The translations under genes and the position numbers were made by a program. The notes below the pieces were generated by a model. The model worked only from the letters and a program-made list of their open reading frames with translations, was not told where the DNA came from and did not search any database. Shown piece after piece: positions 43,672 to 50,292 of a stretch of DNA of 50,292 nt. Numbering within the stretch: the stretch's first letter is position 1; each line of letters opens with the position of its first letter. Source of the DNA: Sporosarcina cascadiensis (GTDB lineage Bacteria > Bacillota > Bacilli > Bacillales_A > Planococcaceae); NCBI RefSeq assembly GCF_009650995.1, contig NZ_WHVV01000020.1, forward strand, positions 1-50,292. Reading direction: 5' to 3'.

Positions 43672-43739
43672 ACCTCGGTGAGTGATAGACATTTATATAA
43701 GGTTTCAGTTTGCGGAAATTGATTTCTCTGCTGAGATAT

Positions 43740-43783
43740 AAAATCCTGATTTTTCTTCTTTACATAGAAAAATCAGGATTTTC
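43740..43783. terminator. Bidirectional terminator
   Basis: AAAATCCTGATTTTTC pairs perfectly with GAAAAATCAGGATTTT around an 11-nt loop; T-rich on both strands. Confidence 0.85.
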
Positions 43784-43790
43784 CTCGTTA

Positions 43791-44075
43791 TTATTCAGAC
43801 CTCAAGCTAATCAAAATTAGCGTAATTCCGGCAAACAAGCACACCATACGTGTTATGGAAATCTTTTCGGCCAGTCCAAATAATGCGATACCTGTCGTGA
43901 TGATCAATACGCAAGGGCCAACGAGTGCCAGCATAGTGTTAATATAGAACGCTTTTTCGAGATCATTGAACTTGTACATTAGCAGCGCAGCTGAAATATC
44001 TATACTGCCTGAAAAAATCCGTAATAAAATGATCAGTAGAAGAGCGGATTCCATGAATGAGTATGCCCCTTTCAT
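43791..44075 (-). CDS. YqhV family (DUF2619) membrane protein
   Basis: A 94-residue protein with three helices, resembling YqhV of Bacillus subtilis: ALLLIILLRIFSGSIDISAA, then LLMYKFNDLEKAFYINTMLA, then LVGPCVLIITTGIALFGLAE. In Bacillus it is linked to sporulation gene neighbourhoods; its function is unknown. The start is uncertain among 44090, 44075 and 44054; AAAGGGG precedes the last by 12 bases. Confidence 0.75.
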   Translation of the reverse strand: MKGAYSFMESALLLIILLRIFSGSIDISAALLMYKFNDLEKAFYINTMLALVGPCVLIITTGIALFGLAEKISITRMVCLFAGITLILISLRSE

Positions 44076-44249
44076 TTTGCTACCATCCATTCTATGTAAG
44101 TATGTTCGCTTTCATTATCGTCATCTTCTTTGAAATTAGTTTTTCAGGCGGCAGGAAGGGTAGAAGTAGAATAATGGGTTAATAGTGTTGTAACCTTTTT
44201 CTTTGCCGTACGACTACTCTAATGAATACTAAAAAGGAGATGGTTTTTC

Positions 44250-45149
44250 ATGAAAAAAAACAAATTTGTACCGTTTGCGATGTCCGCATTGCTGATCAGC
44301 GGAGCGGCAGTCCCAGCGGCAGTATTTGCAAATGACGACTCGCAAGCGGAAGAGGTGCAGGAGCAAATGTCATTCATTAAAGTGGAAGGCACAATTGACA
44401 GCGTGGAGAAAAACAGCGATGTGACGCTGTATACGTTGAAGAACGGCGAAGAAACTAACGTGCTGGCAGTCATGAAAGATACGTTGGTTTTTGATAACAC
44501 AGGCAAAGAAGCCGAATTAAAGAAGGGTGATCAGGTCACTGCGTACACAGATGCAGACAAGCCGATGCTCATGATTTATCCGCCGCAGTACAGTCCCGAC
44601 GCTGTCATTGTGGAGACAGATCAGACTGGATTTACGGCAGTCGGCACATTTGATAAGGAGTTAGTGGATGCAAGTCTGAAACTGCAGCTGAAAATCGGCG
44701 AAAATACAGAAATCACAAGTGTATCAGGTAAAGAAGTGAAAGCGGAAGACCTGAAAGATCAGGATCTGCTCGTTTTCTATACAGCAACGACTAGAAGTAT
44801 CCCTGCACAGACAACACCGGAAAAAGTAGTGGTCCTGGATGGAACTGCAGCAGATTCTGATGAAGACACAAACTCTGCGCTTGAAGACTTGATCGCAGCA
44901 GATCACAAAATGGTGGACGGCGTGAAAATGGTCCCTCTTCGTTTAGTGGCGGAAGAGCTTGGCTACCAAGTGAAATCGACAGGTACAGGTGCAATCTTAG
45001 TAAAAGACGCTAAGTCGCTGACGATTACCCGCGATGAAAAGAAATACGGCTATAATAAATCATTGCGTCAGTTCGAAGCAGCACCTGCACTTCTGGAAAC
45101 GAATAAAACCTATGTGCCGGCTTCAATCGTCGATGATTTGATGGAATAA
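44250..45149 (+). CDS. Secreted protein with copper-amine-oxidase-N-like domain
   Basis: A 299-residue exported protein. A signal peptide (MKKNKFVPFAMSALLISGAA to VFANDD) is followed by a domain of about 160 residues (KVEGTIDSVEKNSDVTLYTL) and a C-terminal half that matches the copper amine oxidase N-terminal-like domain common in Bacillales secreted proteins (KMVPLRLVAEELGYQVKSTG, then KTYVPASIVDDLM). Despite the name, this domain does not imply copper oxidase activity. AAAGGAGATGG is the ribosome site. Function unknown; probably a cell-wall-associated protein. Confidence 0.82.
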   Translation: MKKNKFVPFAMSALLISGAAVPAAVFANDDSQAEEVQEQMSFIKVEGTIDSVEKNSDVTLYTLKNGEETNVLAVMKDTLVFDNTGKEAELKKGDQVTAYTDADKPMLMIYPPQYSPDAVIVETDQTGFTAVGTFDKELVDASLKLQLKIGENTEITSVSGKEVKAEDLKDQDLLVFYTATTRSIPAQTTPEKVVVLDGTAADSDEDTNSALEDLIAADHKMVDGVKMVPLRLVAEELGYQVKSTGTGAILVKDAKSLTITRDEKKYGYNKSLRQFEAAPALLETNKTYVPASIVDDLME

Positions 45150-45189
45150 GCGGCGAAAACAACCAACCGATTTATTTTTCAGAAAACTG

Positions 45190-45218
45190 TTGACACTTCG
45201 GGTGATGTATTGTAATAT
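45190..45218 (+). promoter_or_regulatory. Promoter of the leuA T-box leader
   Basis: TTGACA and TAATAT with 17 bases between. Confidence 0.7.
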
Positions 45219-45224
45219 TGCATA

Positions 45225-45496
45225 CAATATATCAGTTCAGACGAAGACTGGAACCAGTAGAAATCGCAGTGCCTTTATAGAGAGCCGGTGGTTGGTGAAA
45301 ACCGGCAGGCGCGCATTTCGAACTCATCCACGAGTCACTCCCTGAAAAAAAGTAAGGGATGTCGGTTTCCTCCGTTAACGGGACAGACAGTGATTGCTGT
45401 CGATTCAAGTGGATCTGTTGATGTTGACAGGTCAATTAGAGTGGTACCGCGAGTATAATCTCGTCTCTATTTCCAATATAGAGGCGGGATTTTTTT
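45225..45496 (+). promoter_or_regulatory. T-box riboswitch, leucine type
   Basis: The leader has the Stem I pattern AGAGAGCCGGTGGTTGGTG with CCGGC, the T-box core GTGGTACCGCG (45441-45451) and a terminator (TCGTCTCTAT with ATAGAGGCGGGA, then seven T). The specifier loop reads GAA-CTC-ATC; CTC (45323-45325) is a leucine codon, as in other leucine T-boxes. Uncharged leucine tRNA would stabilise the antiterminator and switch on leuA. Confidence 0.92.
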
Positions 45497-45538
45497 GTTT
45501 TTCATTTTAAATCACATATCACAAAGGAGTGCAGAGGA

Positions 45539-47125
45539 ATGAGCAGAAAAATTTGGGTGTTTGATACAACGTTGCGTGATGGCGAACAGGTACCGGGTGC
45601 GAAATTAAATCTCTATGAAAAGGTGGAAATTGCGCAGCAGCTCAAGAAACTAGGTGTCGACATCATCGAAGCAGGATTCCCTGCATCTTCTCAAGGTGAT
45701 TTTGATGCAGTGCAGGCAGTGGCGCAAAAAGTAGGGAACACAAGTGATATTATTATCACGGCGCTTGCGCGTGCGGTGAAAGCAGACATCGATTCCGTTT
45801 ACCACGCAGTGAAGCAGGCAGAAAATCCGATGATCCATATGGTGCTCGGCACGTCAGATATCCACGTGGAGAAAAAGTTCAATAAATCGAAGGATCAAAT
45901 TTTGCAGATCGGCGTGGACGCGGTGAAATATGCCAAGACTTTATTGCCTGAAGTCCAGTATTCCACGGAAGACGCTTCACGTTCGGAATTTGAATATTTA
46001 TGGCACACAATCGAGTCAGTTATGAAAGCAGGCGCAACGATGATCAATGTGCCGGATACGGTCGGCTTTGCGGAACCGGAAGAATTCGGCGCCATGATCT
46101 ACAAGCTGAATGACCGGATGAAAAACTTGAATCCCGACGTGTTATTGAGCGTTCATTGCCATAATGACCTGGGTATGGCGACTGCAAATACATTGGCGGC
46201 GGTCAAAAACGGGGCGGATAAAGTGGAATGTACGATTAACGGCATTGGCGAGCGCGCGGGCAATGCAGCACTAGAAGAAGTCGTCATGGCGCTAAAAACG
46301 AGAAGTTCGATTTATAACGTCACTACACAAATCAATACGAAAGAAATCATGAATACGTCCCGTCTCGTTTCCAGCTTCATGGGACTGGATGTGCAGGTGA
46401 ACAAGGCAATCACGGGGGATAACGCGTTTGCGCATTCATCTGGCATCCATCAGGACGGCTTGCTGAAGTCGCGGGATGCGTATGAAATTGTGCATCCGGA
46501 AGATGTGGGACTGGACGATATGGAATTAATTCTGACCGCGCGTTCCGGCCGTCATGCAGTGAAAAATGCGCTGGAGAAATTGGGCTTCAGCCAGCTTTCT
46601 AAGGAAGACTTTGAAGGGATTTTCGAAGGGTTCCTGGCGCTTGCGGACGCGAAGAAGGAAGTATATGATCATGATCTGTATGTCATCGTGGAGAATTATT
46701 ACGAGAAGAACGACATGGCGAATGCAACAAATTACAGCGACCATTTCTTTGAATTCGATGATCTGCAAGTCGTCAGCAATTCTAGTTTCCCTTCAGCCAG
46801 CGTGAAGATCCGTAAAGGCGGAGAAGTCTTTAAGGCGAGCGCCGTCGGTTCAGGTCCGATTGACGCTTTGTATTCCGCAATCGCCGACATTACGAAAATC
46901 AACGTCAAGCTGGTGGAGTATGACATCAGTAGCGTGTCGCGCGGGAAAGATGCGCTGGGGAAAGTAAAGATTACCATTTCACATGAAGGCGAAAAGTATG
47001 TTGCAAAAGCTGCGGACACCGATATTTTGAAAGCAAGTGCACTGGCCTACATGAATGCGGTCAATAGCGTGATTGTGGCGGGACTGAAGGAATCATCCGT
47101 TCAGCCGGTTGCTGCAAATAGTTAA
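45539..47125 (+). CDS. leuA: 2-isopropylmalate synthase LeuA
   Basis: A 528-residue enzyme making 2-isopropylmalate from 2-ketoisovalerate and acetyl-CoA, the first step of leucine synthesis. The TIM-barrel signature [17 protein letters not shown], metal-ligand [16 protein letters not shown] and the [18 protein letters not shown] motif are intact; the C-terminal 130 residues form the leucine-binding regulatory domain. The usual PGA follows as EQVPGA, where most LeuA have EQSPGA/EQTPGV. It is alone behind its T-box, not in an ilv-leu operon. ATG follows AAAGGAGTGCAG. Confidence 0.92.
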   Translation: MSRKIWVFDTTLRDGEQVPGAKLNLYEKVEIAQQLKKLGVDIIEAGFPASSQGDFDAVQAVAQKVGNTSDIIITALARAVKADIDSVYHAVKQAENPMIHMVLGTSDIHVEKKFNKSKDQILQIGVDAVKYAKTLLPEVQYSTEDASRSEFEYLWHTIESVMKAGATMINVPDTVGFAEPEEFGAMIYKLNDRMKNLNPDVLLSVHCHNDLGMATANTLAAVKNGADKVECTINGIGERAGNAALEEVVMALKTRSSIYNVTTQINTKEIMNTSRLVSSFMGLDVQVNKAITGDNAFAHSSGIHQDGLLKSRDAYEIVHPEDVGLDDMELILTARSGRHAVKNALEKLGFSQLSKEDFEGIFEGFLALADAKKEVYDHDLYVIVENYYEKNDMANATNYSDHFFEFDDLQVVSNSSFPSASVKIRKGGEVFKASAVGSGPIDALYSAIADITKINVKLVEYDISSVSRGKDALGKVKITISHEGEKYVAKAADTDILKASALAYMNAVNSVIVAGLKESSVQPVAANS

Positions 47126-47135
47126 TTTCATTGGA

Positions 47136-47182
47136 AACAAGCTCTCCCGGGGATGTAGATGACGGGGAGAGCTTGTTTTTTT
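47136..47182 (+). terminator. Strong terminator after leuA
   Basis: AACAAGCTCTCCC pairs exactly with GGGAGAGCTTGTT, followed by further T residues. Confidence 0.92.
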
Positions 47183-47198
47183 GGTGTCCCATTGTGAA

Positions 47199-47366
47199 TA
47201 GCCGTGCAATTTATCCCTGCATGATCATTAAACCCCGGGTTACGCTCATTAACGTACCGCGGGTGCTCATACTTCATGTATATGTGATCAAATGCGCTGG
47301 GTTCGCGCTCATAACCACCGGGCAGGCGCTCATGATCGCCGCGTGTCCGCTCATTGGTGCGGCAAA
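47199..47366. repeat. Array 1: eight 21-bp units with core GCTCAT
   Basis: Units start at 47199, 47220, 47241, 47262, 47283, 47304, 47325 and 47346, each exactly 21 bases. The core NNNGMTCAT is kept at positions 4-9 in units 2-8 (for example CGCGCTCATAACCACCGGG, GGCGCTCATGATCGCCGCG), and the second half is C/G-rich. Unit 1 is the most diverged. The exact spacing despite sequence drift suggests selection or copying by unit slippage. Confidence 0.8.
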
Positions 47367-47499
47367 CGGGTGGTTTGGATCGTTGGCGGGCGTGTTTAGT
47401 GCGTTGCTGCCCGGTAAATGTTCGGCCCCCGTGTTGATTGGTTCGTTTCGACAGTGTTTTGGTGCGGCAGAACGCTTTTTTGGCGCGCCCGCACTGCAA
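47353..47499. repeat. Array 2: seven 21-bp units with core TTTGGTGCG
   Basis: Units start at 47353, 47374, 47395, 47416, 47437, 47458 and 47479, each 21 bases, beginning ATTGGTGCGG, TTTGGATCGT, TTTAGTGCGT, AAATGTTCGG, ATTGGTTCGT, TTTGGTGCGG and TTTGGCGCGC. It continues array 1 with an overlap of 14 bases in the last unit of that array but has a different core. Confidence 0.78.
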
Positions 47500-47519
47500 A
47501 TCAACTCACCGAACTGCTG

Positions 47520-47966
47520 TCACAAGCCTTGCACGTGCAGCCCCAGCTTTTTCAGCTGTTCAATCATCAATTCTTTTTCACCGGTATCTAAACCAGAAAA
47601 TATTTCCTTAATATCCTGAGTGTGTTTAGGGAATACTTCGTCCATGAACTGCCTTCCTGCTTCAGTGATCGCGGCATGCGTCACGCGGCGGTCTTTTGGG
47701 CAGGGCTTTCTTTCGAGGTAATTTTTCTTTTCCAATTTATCGACGACATATGTGATGCTGCTGCTGGCGATTAAAATCTTTTCGCCGATTTTTTGTATCG
47801 GCTGATCTCCTTTATGGTAAATCAACTCCAGAACAGCAAATTCCGTAGGGTTCAGCCCCAAGCCTTTAATATCTTCCTCCACGCGCTTCTTTACAGCATT
47901 CAAGGCACGGTTCAGTACAACAAATAACTTCAGGGATAATTCTTCATCGGTCGGTTTTTTATTCAT
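47520..47966 (-). CDS. mhqR: MarR-type repressor, MhqR-like
   Basis: A 148-residue MarR protein closely resembling MhqR of Bacillus subtilis: LNPTEFAVLELIYHKGDQPI, QKIGEKILIASSSITYVVDK, and KKNYLERKPCPKDRRVTHA. MhqR represses quinone and electrophile detoxification genes. The ATG at 47966 follows AAAAGGTG by 8 bases. A perfect palindrome TCTCGAATTCGAGA lies upstream and a variant before the divergent yceI gene, so both are likely controlled by it. Confidence 0.88.
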   Translation of the reverse strand: MNKKPTDEELSLKLFVVLNRALNAVKKRVEEDIKGLGLNPTEFAVLELIYHKGDQPIQKIGEKILIASSSITYVVDKLEKKNYLERKPCPKDRRVTHAAITEAGRQFMDEVFPKHTQDIKEIFSGLDTGEKELMIEQLKKLGLHVQGL

Positions 47967-47987
47967 ATCACTCACACCTTTTCAATA

Positions 47988-48001
47988 TCTCGAATTCGAG
48001 A
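47988..48001. promoter_or_regulatory. MhqR-type operator at the repressor gene
   Basis: TCTCGAATTCGAGA, a perfect palindrome, 22 bases upstream of the repressor start. Confidence 0.75.
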
Positions 48002-48060
48002 AAATTATACGGCCGCCTTCAATTCTTGTCAACTGAAGAAGAAAGCATCAAGCTTTCTTA

Positions 48061-48117
48061 TTGACGAATGCCGACAGTTCGAATATACTTCTAATTAGTA
48101 TATCTCGAATTAGAGGT
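48061..48117 (+). promoter_or_regulatory. yceI promoter with MhqR-type operator
   Basis: TTGACG and TATACT are 17 bases apart; ATCTCGAATTAGAGGT (48102-48117) just downstream matches the operator at 47988 with two changes. Confidence 0.75.
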
Positions 48118-48145
48118 AATATCAAATGAACAGGAGAGATTAATT

Positions 48146-48673
48146 ATGACAAGTTGGACAGTAGACAATTCACACTCAAGCATTGGATTTTCAGTAAAGC
48201 ATATGATGGTTTCAAAAGTAAAAGGCACGTTTGAAGAGTACACAGCAACTGTGGAAGCAGCGGACTTGGCAGATTTGACCAATGCAAATATTTCATTCGT
48301 AATTCAAACGGCATCCATTAATACAAAATCGGAAGACCGCGATAACCATTTACGCGGAGAGGACTTTTTTGATGCAGAACGTTATCCGACCATTACATTC
48401 CAATCAAAGAACATTAAAAAAGACGGCGATGACTATAAAGTAACAGGTGATTTGACCATTAAAGACGTAACGAAACCTGTAACATTCGATGTAGAATACA
48501 ATGGCAAAGCAACGAATCCGTGGGGTGTAGAGACATATGGATTCGAAGGTTCTGCGAAATTAAATCGTGAAGAATTCGGTTTAACATGGAACACAGCACT
48601 TGAAACAGGCGGTGTCCTGGTCGGTAAAGACATTAAAATTGAACTTGAACTAGAAGTGAATCCGGCACAGTGA
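48146..48673 (+). CDS. YceI family lipid-binding protein
   Basis: A 175-residue lipocalin-like beta-barrel protein. The start WTVDNSHSSIGFSVKHMMVS, the KSEDRDNHLRGEDFFDAERY segment and the C-terminal FGLTWNTALETGGVLVG are hallmarks of YceI proteins, which bind isoprenoid quinones or amides. No signal peptide is present, so it is cytoplasmic. The ATG follows AGGAGAG. Control by an MhqR-type repressor suggests a role with quinones; the repressor is divergent and 180 bases away. Confidence 0.93.
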   Translation: MTSWTVDNSHSSIGFSVKHMMVSKVKGTFEEYTATVEAADLADLTNANISFVIQTASINTKSEDRDNHLRGEDFFDAERYPTITFQSKNIKKDGDDYKVTGDLTIKDVTKPVTFDVEYNGKATNPWGVETYGFEGSAKLNREEFGLTWNTALETGGVLVGKDIKIELELEVNPAQ

Positions 48674-48682
48674 GGAAATATA

Positions 48683-48712
48683 AAAAAACGCACAGTACTG
48701 TGCGTTTTTTTC
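48683..48712 (+). terminator. Terminator after yceI
   Basis: AAACGCACAG and CTGTGCGTTT form a perfect palindrome with T residues following. Confidence 0.85.
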
Positions 48713-48833
48713 TCGTCACATTTTCTTGTTAAGCTTTGTATGAATTGCTCCACAATCGCGCTCTAATGTTGAAGTTCGTATTAAAGACTTTAAAGCAAAG
48801 TACTCCTTCACTAATTAGAAAAAGCCATTTTAT

Positions 48834-49526
48834 TTATTCAAAGTGAAACATGTTTTCTATTTCTTCACTTGCTTTAGGCAAGTTCATTCCCTTTTTCCAA
48901 ATCAATATATTATCTTCTGGAGTTCCATAATATAGAGCATTTATCTTTTTGCCACCATTATTCTCTTCTGCTTCCTCAATATCTATGAAGTCAAAATCAT
49001 TTGCCAACCCATAAGGTGATTGCGCCTTTTTCTTAACAATTGGTCTTACAGGAGTTACATAAAATTTGCCATCCTTATCTATATTGTAAATAGTTTCATT
49101 TAATGCGTAACCATCGGTTAACTCAACATGAAATACAATTTTGCCGTCAGTTAATTCACTTACTTGAGTTACCTCTACCACACTAGTTGGTACTTTGGTT
49201 ATGTTCCAATGAAACAAACGGTTATATCCGAGGGTGATAAGTGAAAAAAGTATTATGGTGATAATGATACCTCTAATAAAAGATTTCACCTTTGTCCGTT
49301 TCCATGCGTTGGTTATATTTCTAATTACTTCACCTTCGTTTCTATACTTTTGAATTTCACTTTTAGGAACTTTTATTTCATCTTGCATTCTATCCAACTC
49401 ACACTTACAATGATCACAATTTAACATATGTTCTTCTACCATTTTTTTGCTATCGTCACTGCATACACCATCATAATACAACGGAAGGATATCTTTAATT
49501 ATTTCACACGACATTTTATTACTCAT
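48834..49526 (-). CDS. Zinc-finger anti-sigma factor
   Basis: A 230-residue single-pass membrane protein. The cytoplasmic N-terminus holds the zinc-binding anti-sigma motif H-x3-C-x2-C in HMLNCDHCKCEL (about residue 35) with the upstream CEIIKDILPLYYDG; one helix follows (IIITIILFSLITLGY, about residues 88-105), then an extracytoplasmic domain of about 120 residues. It should hold the sigma factor encoded by the overlapping gene inactive until a signal arrives. The ATG at 49526 lies 7 bases after AGGAGG and overlaps the sigma stop codon by 4 bases. Confidence 0.9.
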   Translation of the reverse strand: MSNKMSCEIIKDILPLYYDGVCSDDSKKMVEEHMLNCDHCKCELDRMQDEIKVPKSEIQKYRNEGEVIRNITNAWKRTKVKSFIRGIIITIILFSLITLGYNRLFHWNITKVPTSVVEVTQVSELTDGKIVFHVELTDGYALNETIYNIDKDGKFYVTPVRPIVKKKAQSPYGLANDFDFIDIEEAEENNGGKKINALYYGTPEDNILIWKKGMNLPKASEEIENMFHFE

Positions 49527-50008
49527 TTCCAATCCTCCTTTAGCGAATTTTGAATTTTACCTTTAGCACGGTGAAATGTGACTCTTGCCCAACTTTCCGT
49601 TTTTCCAAATAGTTGACTAATTTGTTTAAAGGGCAATTCCCCAAAAACTCTTAATGTGAAAACTTCTTTATAAGGTTCCTCTAAGCGATGTAAGACTTTA
49701 TGTAAACGGAATGTTTCTTCCTTATTCGCTATCAGTGATTCAATACTATTTCCGCTCATATCTTCTGCCATATCTTCTGTATCAAATCGCTTTTGTTTAT
49801 CAAGATAGGTGAAGTATGTGTTTTTTGCTATTTGACAAAGCCATACATCGATTTTGCAATGACCATTAAACTTATCTATACTTTTTAAAGCCTTAAAAAA
49901 TGTTTCTTGCGTTATTTCTTCAGCAATCTTTTCATTCCGACTTAACGATAATGCAAAAAAGTAAACTGCCCGGAAATATTGATTGTATATATTCTCGAAC
50001 TCAGTCAC
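49523..50008 (-). CDS. ECF-type RNA polymerase sigma factor
   Basis: A 161-residue group IV sigma factor. Region 2 contains AVYFFALSLSRNEKIAEEIT and QETFFKALKSIDKF; region 4 contains LEEPYKEVFTLRVFGELPFK and ISQLFGKTESWARVTFHRAK. The GTG at 50008 follows AAAGGAGG by 7 bases; an ATG just upstream would overlap that site. An ECF-style promoter TGTAAC-N17-GTCTTA precedes it and probably gives autoregulation. Its partner is the overlapping anti-sigma gene. Confidence 0.92.
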   Translation of the reverse strand: MTEFENIYNQYFRAVYFFALSLSRNEKIAEEITQETFFKALKSIDKFNGHCKIDVWLCQIAKNTYFTYLDKQKRFDTEDMAEDMSGNSIESLIANKEETFRLHKVLHRLEEPYKEVFTLRVFGELPFKQISQLFGKTESWARVTFHRAKGKIQNSLKEDWK

Positions 50009-50029
50009 ATTTCTACCTCCTTTCATAAC

Positions 50030-50058
50030 TAAGACTAAGTTAAGTTCATTTTGTTACA
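50030..50058 (-). promoter_or_regulatory. Candidate autoregulated ECF promoter
   Basis: On the minus strand TGTAAC (50058-50053) and GTCTTA (50035-50030) are 17 bases apart. The same pattern precedes the lipoprotein gene at 27940. The predicted leader is very short. Confidence 0.55.
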
Positions 50059-50066
50059 AAAATCAC

Positions 50067-50100
50067 AAAAAAAATTAGCAGACATATAAAGTCTGCTATC
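50067..50100 (-). terminator. Terminator for a gene beyond the right edge
   Basis: TAGCAGAC and GTCTGCTA form the stem; on the minus strand eight T residues follow. Confidence 0.7.
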
Positions 50101-50113
50101 AAGTGAGTGTATG

Positions 50114-50211
50114 GTGCCTGTACGCAAAACAATCTTGTTTATTTAAACATTCACGATTGTTTCAACAAACATGACTATTGTAACATTCATGTTTGTTTTT
50201 CACACAGGCAC
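50114..50211. repeat. Dispersed MITE-like repeat, copy C (best ends)
   Basis: A 98-bp element bounded by exact terminal inverted repeats GTGCCTGT and ACAGGCAC. The interior has several AACATTCATGTTTG-like palindromic words and ends GTTTGTTTTTCACACAGG, matching copies A and B. No coding capacity. Confidence 0.7.
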
Positions 50212-50292
50212 TCTCCACTAGCGTTGCATGAAATACACATAAAAACATAGATGTATATTTATCCCATTAAACTTTTTGTGACTAAATAAAAA

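Noticed and set aside
43501..43692. 63-codon minus-strand frame
   Set aside because: It is the antisense shadow of the binding-protein remnant on the plus strand.
47128..47619. Long overlapping frames on both strands across the 21-bp arrays
   Set aside because: They exist because 21 is a multiple of three and the repeats are C/G-rich; no start signals or domains. They would deserve a second look only if peptides were detected.

Overview
The window looks like a chromosomal segment of a low-to-moderate GC, endospore-forming member of the Bacillales, most like the Planococcaceae (for example Sporosarcina). This is inferred from gene families recognised by eye: a GerW/YtfJ-type sporulation protein, a YqhV family protein, PaiA-, LmrA/LmrB-, MhqR-, CsoR/CopZ/CopA-like proteins, a T-box leader and strong AGGAGG ribosome binding sites. 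No rRNA, tRNA, phage, intact transposase or CRISPR array was seen.

Layout. 1-1900: decayed DNA with strong inverted repeats, one copy of a dispersed repeat, and two genes that lost their 5' ends and now face away from each other (a MalT/LuxR-type regulator and a DUF4179 protein). 1978-4971: a MarR regulator with three flavin-dependent redox genes. 5199-8506: ECF sigma factor, membrane protein and ABC exporter operon. 8614-10965: BlaI/BlaR1-type pair followed by a BdbD/BdbC disulfide-forming pair; both transcription units carry the same dyad. 11085-12643 (minus): ABC ATPase and FadR-type GntR regulator. 13025-17103: NAD salvage cluster (NrtR, nicotinamidase-like hydrolase, PncB, NadD-like) with two matching operator dyads. 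17953-20112: FabH-FabZ-PlsC lipid cluster behind a FapR-like operator. 20206-21456 (minus): TetR plus paired SMR exporters. 21634-22002: GerW family. 22299-26502 (minus): lantibiotic-immunity-type ABC transporter with its own two-component system. 26636-28722: small hypothetical genes and a lipoprotein gene whose lipobox cysteine codon reads TGA. 29224-34024: PAS-AAA+ activator lacking the sigma-54 contact loop, organic-anion MFS transporter and amidase. 34738-36279: BCCT transporter. 36469-36995: candidate type I toxin-antitoxin locus with a decayed second copy. 37331-40439: csoR-copZ-copA. 40602-43393: PaiA-like acetyltransferase and LmrA/LmrB efflux pair. 43452-47125: pseudogene, YqhV, secreted protein, T-box-controlled leuA. 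47199-47499: an unusual tandem array of 21-bp units. 47520-48673: MhqR-like repressor and YceI protein sharing an operator. 48834-50008 (minus): ECF sigma/anti-sigma pair. The right edge holds another copy of the dispersed repeat.

Themes. The window is rich in stress, export and redox functions, each with a local regulator whose operator can often be read from a dyad repeated at two promoters (BlaI, NrtR, CsoR, MhqR). The most unusual items are the 21-bp arrays (a related, weaker set lies near 34.3 kb on the other strand), a second repeat pair with a possible RNA fold (22071 and 34558), the MITE-like family with copies near 0.7, 37.1, 40.5 and 50.1 kb, the degenerate AAA+ activator, and an ECF promoter motif shared by the sigma factor at 50 kb and the lipoprotein gene at 28 kb. 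All functional statements rest on reading motifs by eye; no database search was possible.
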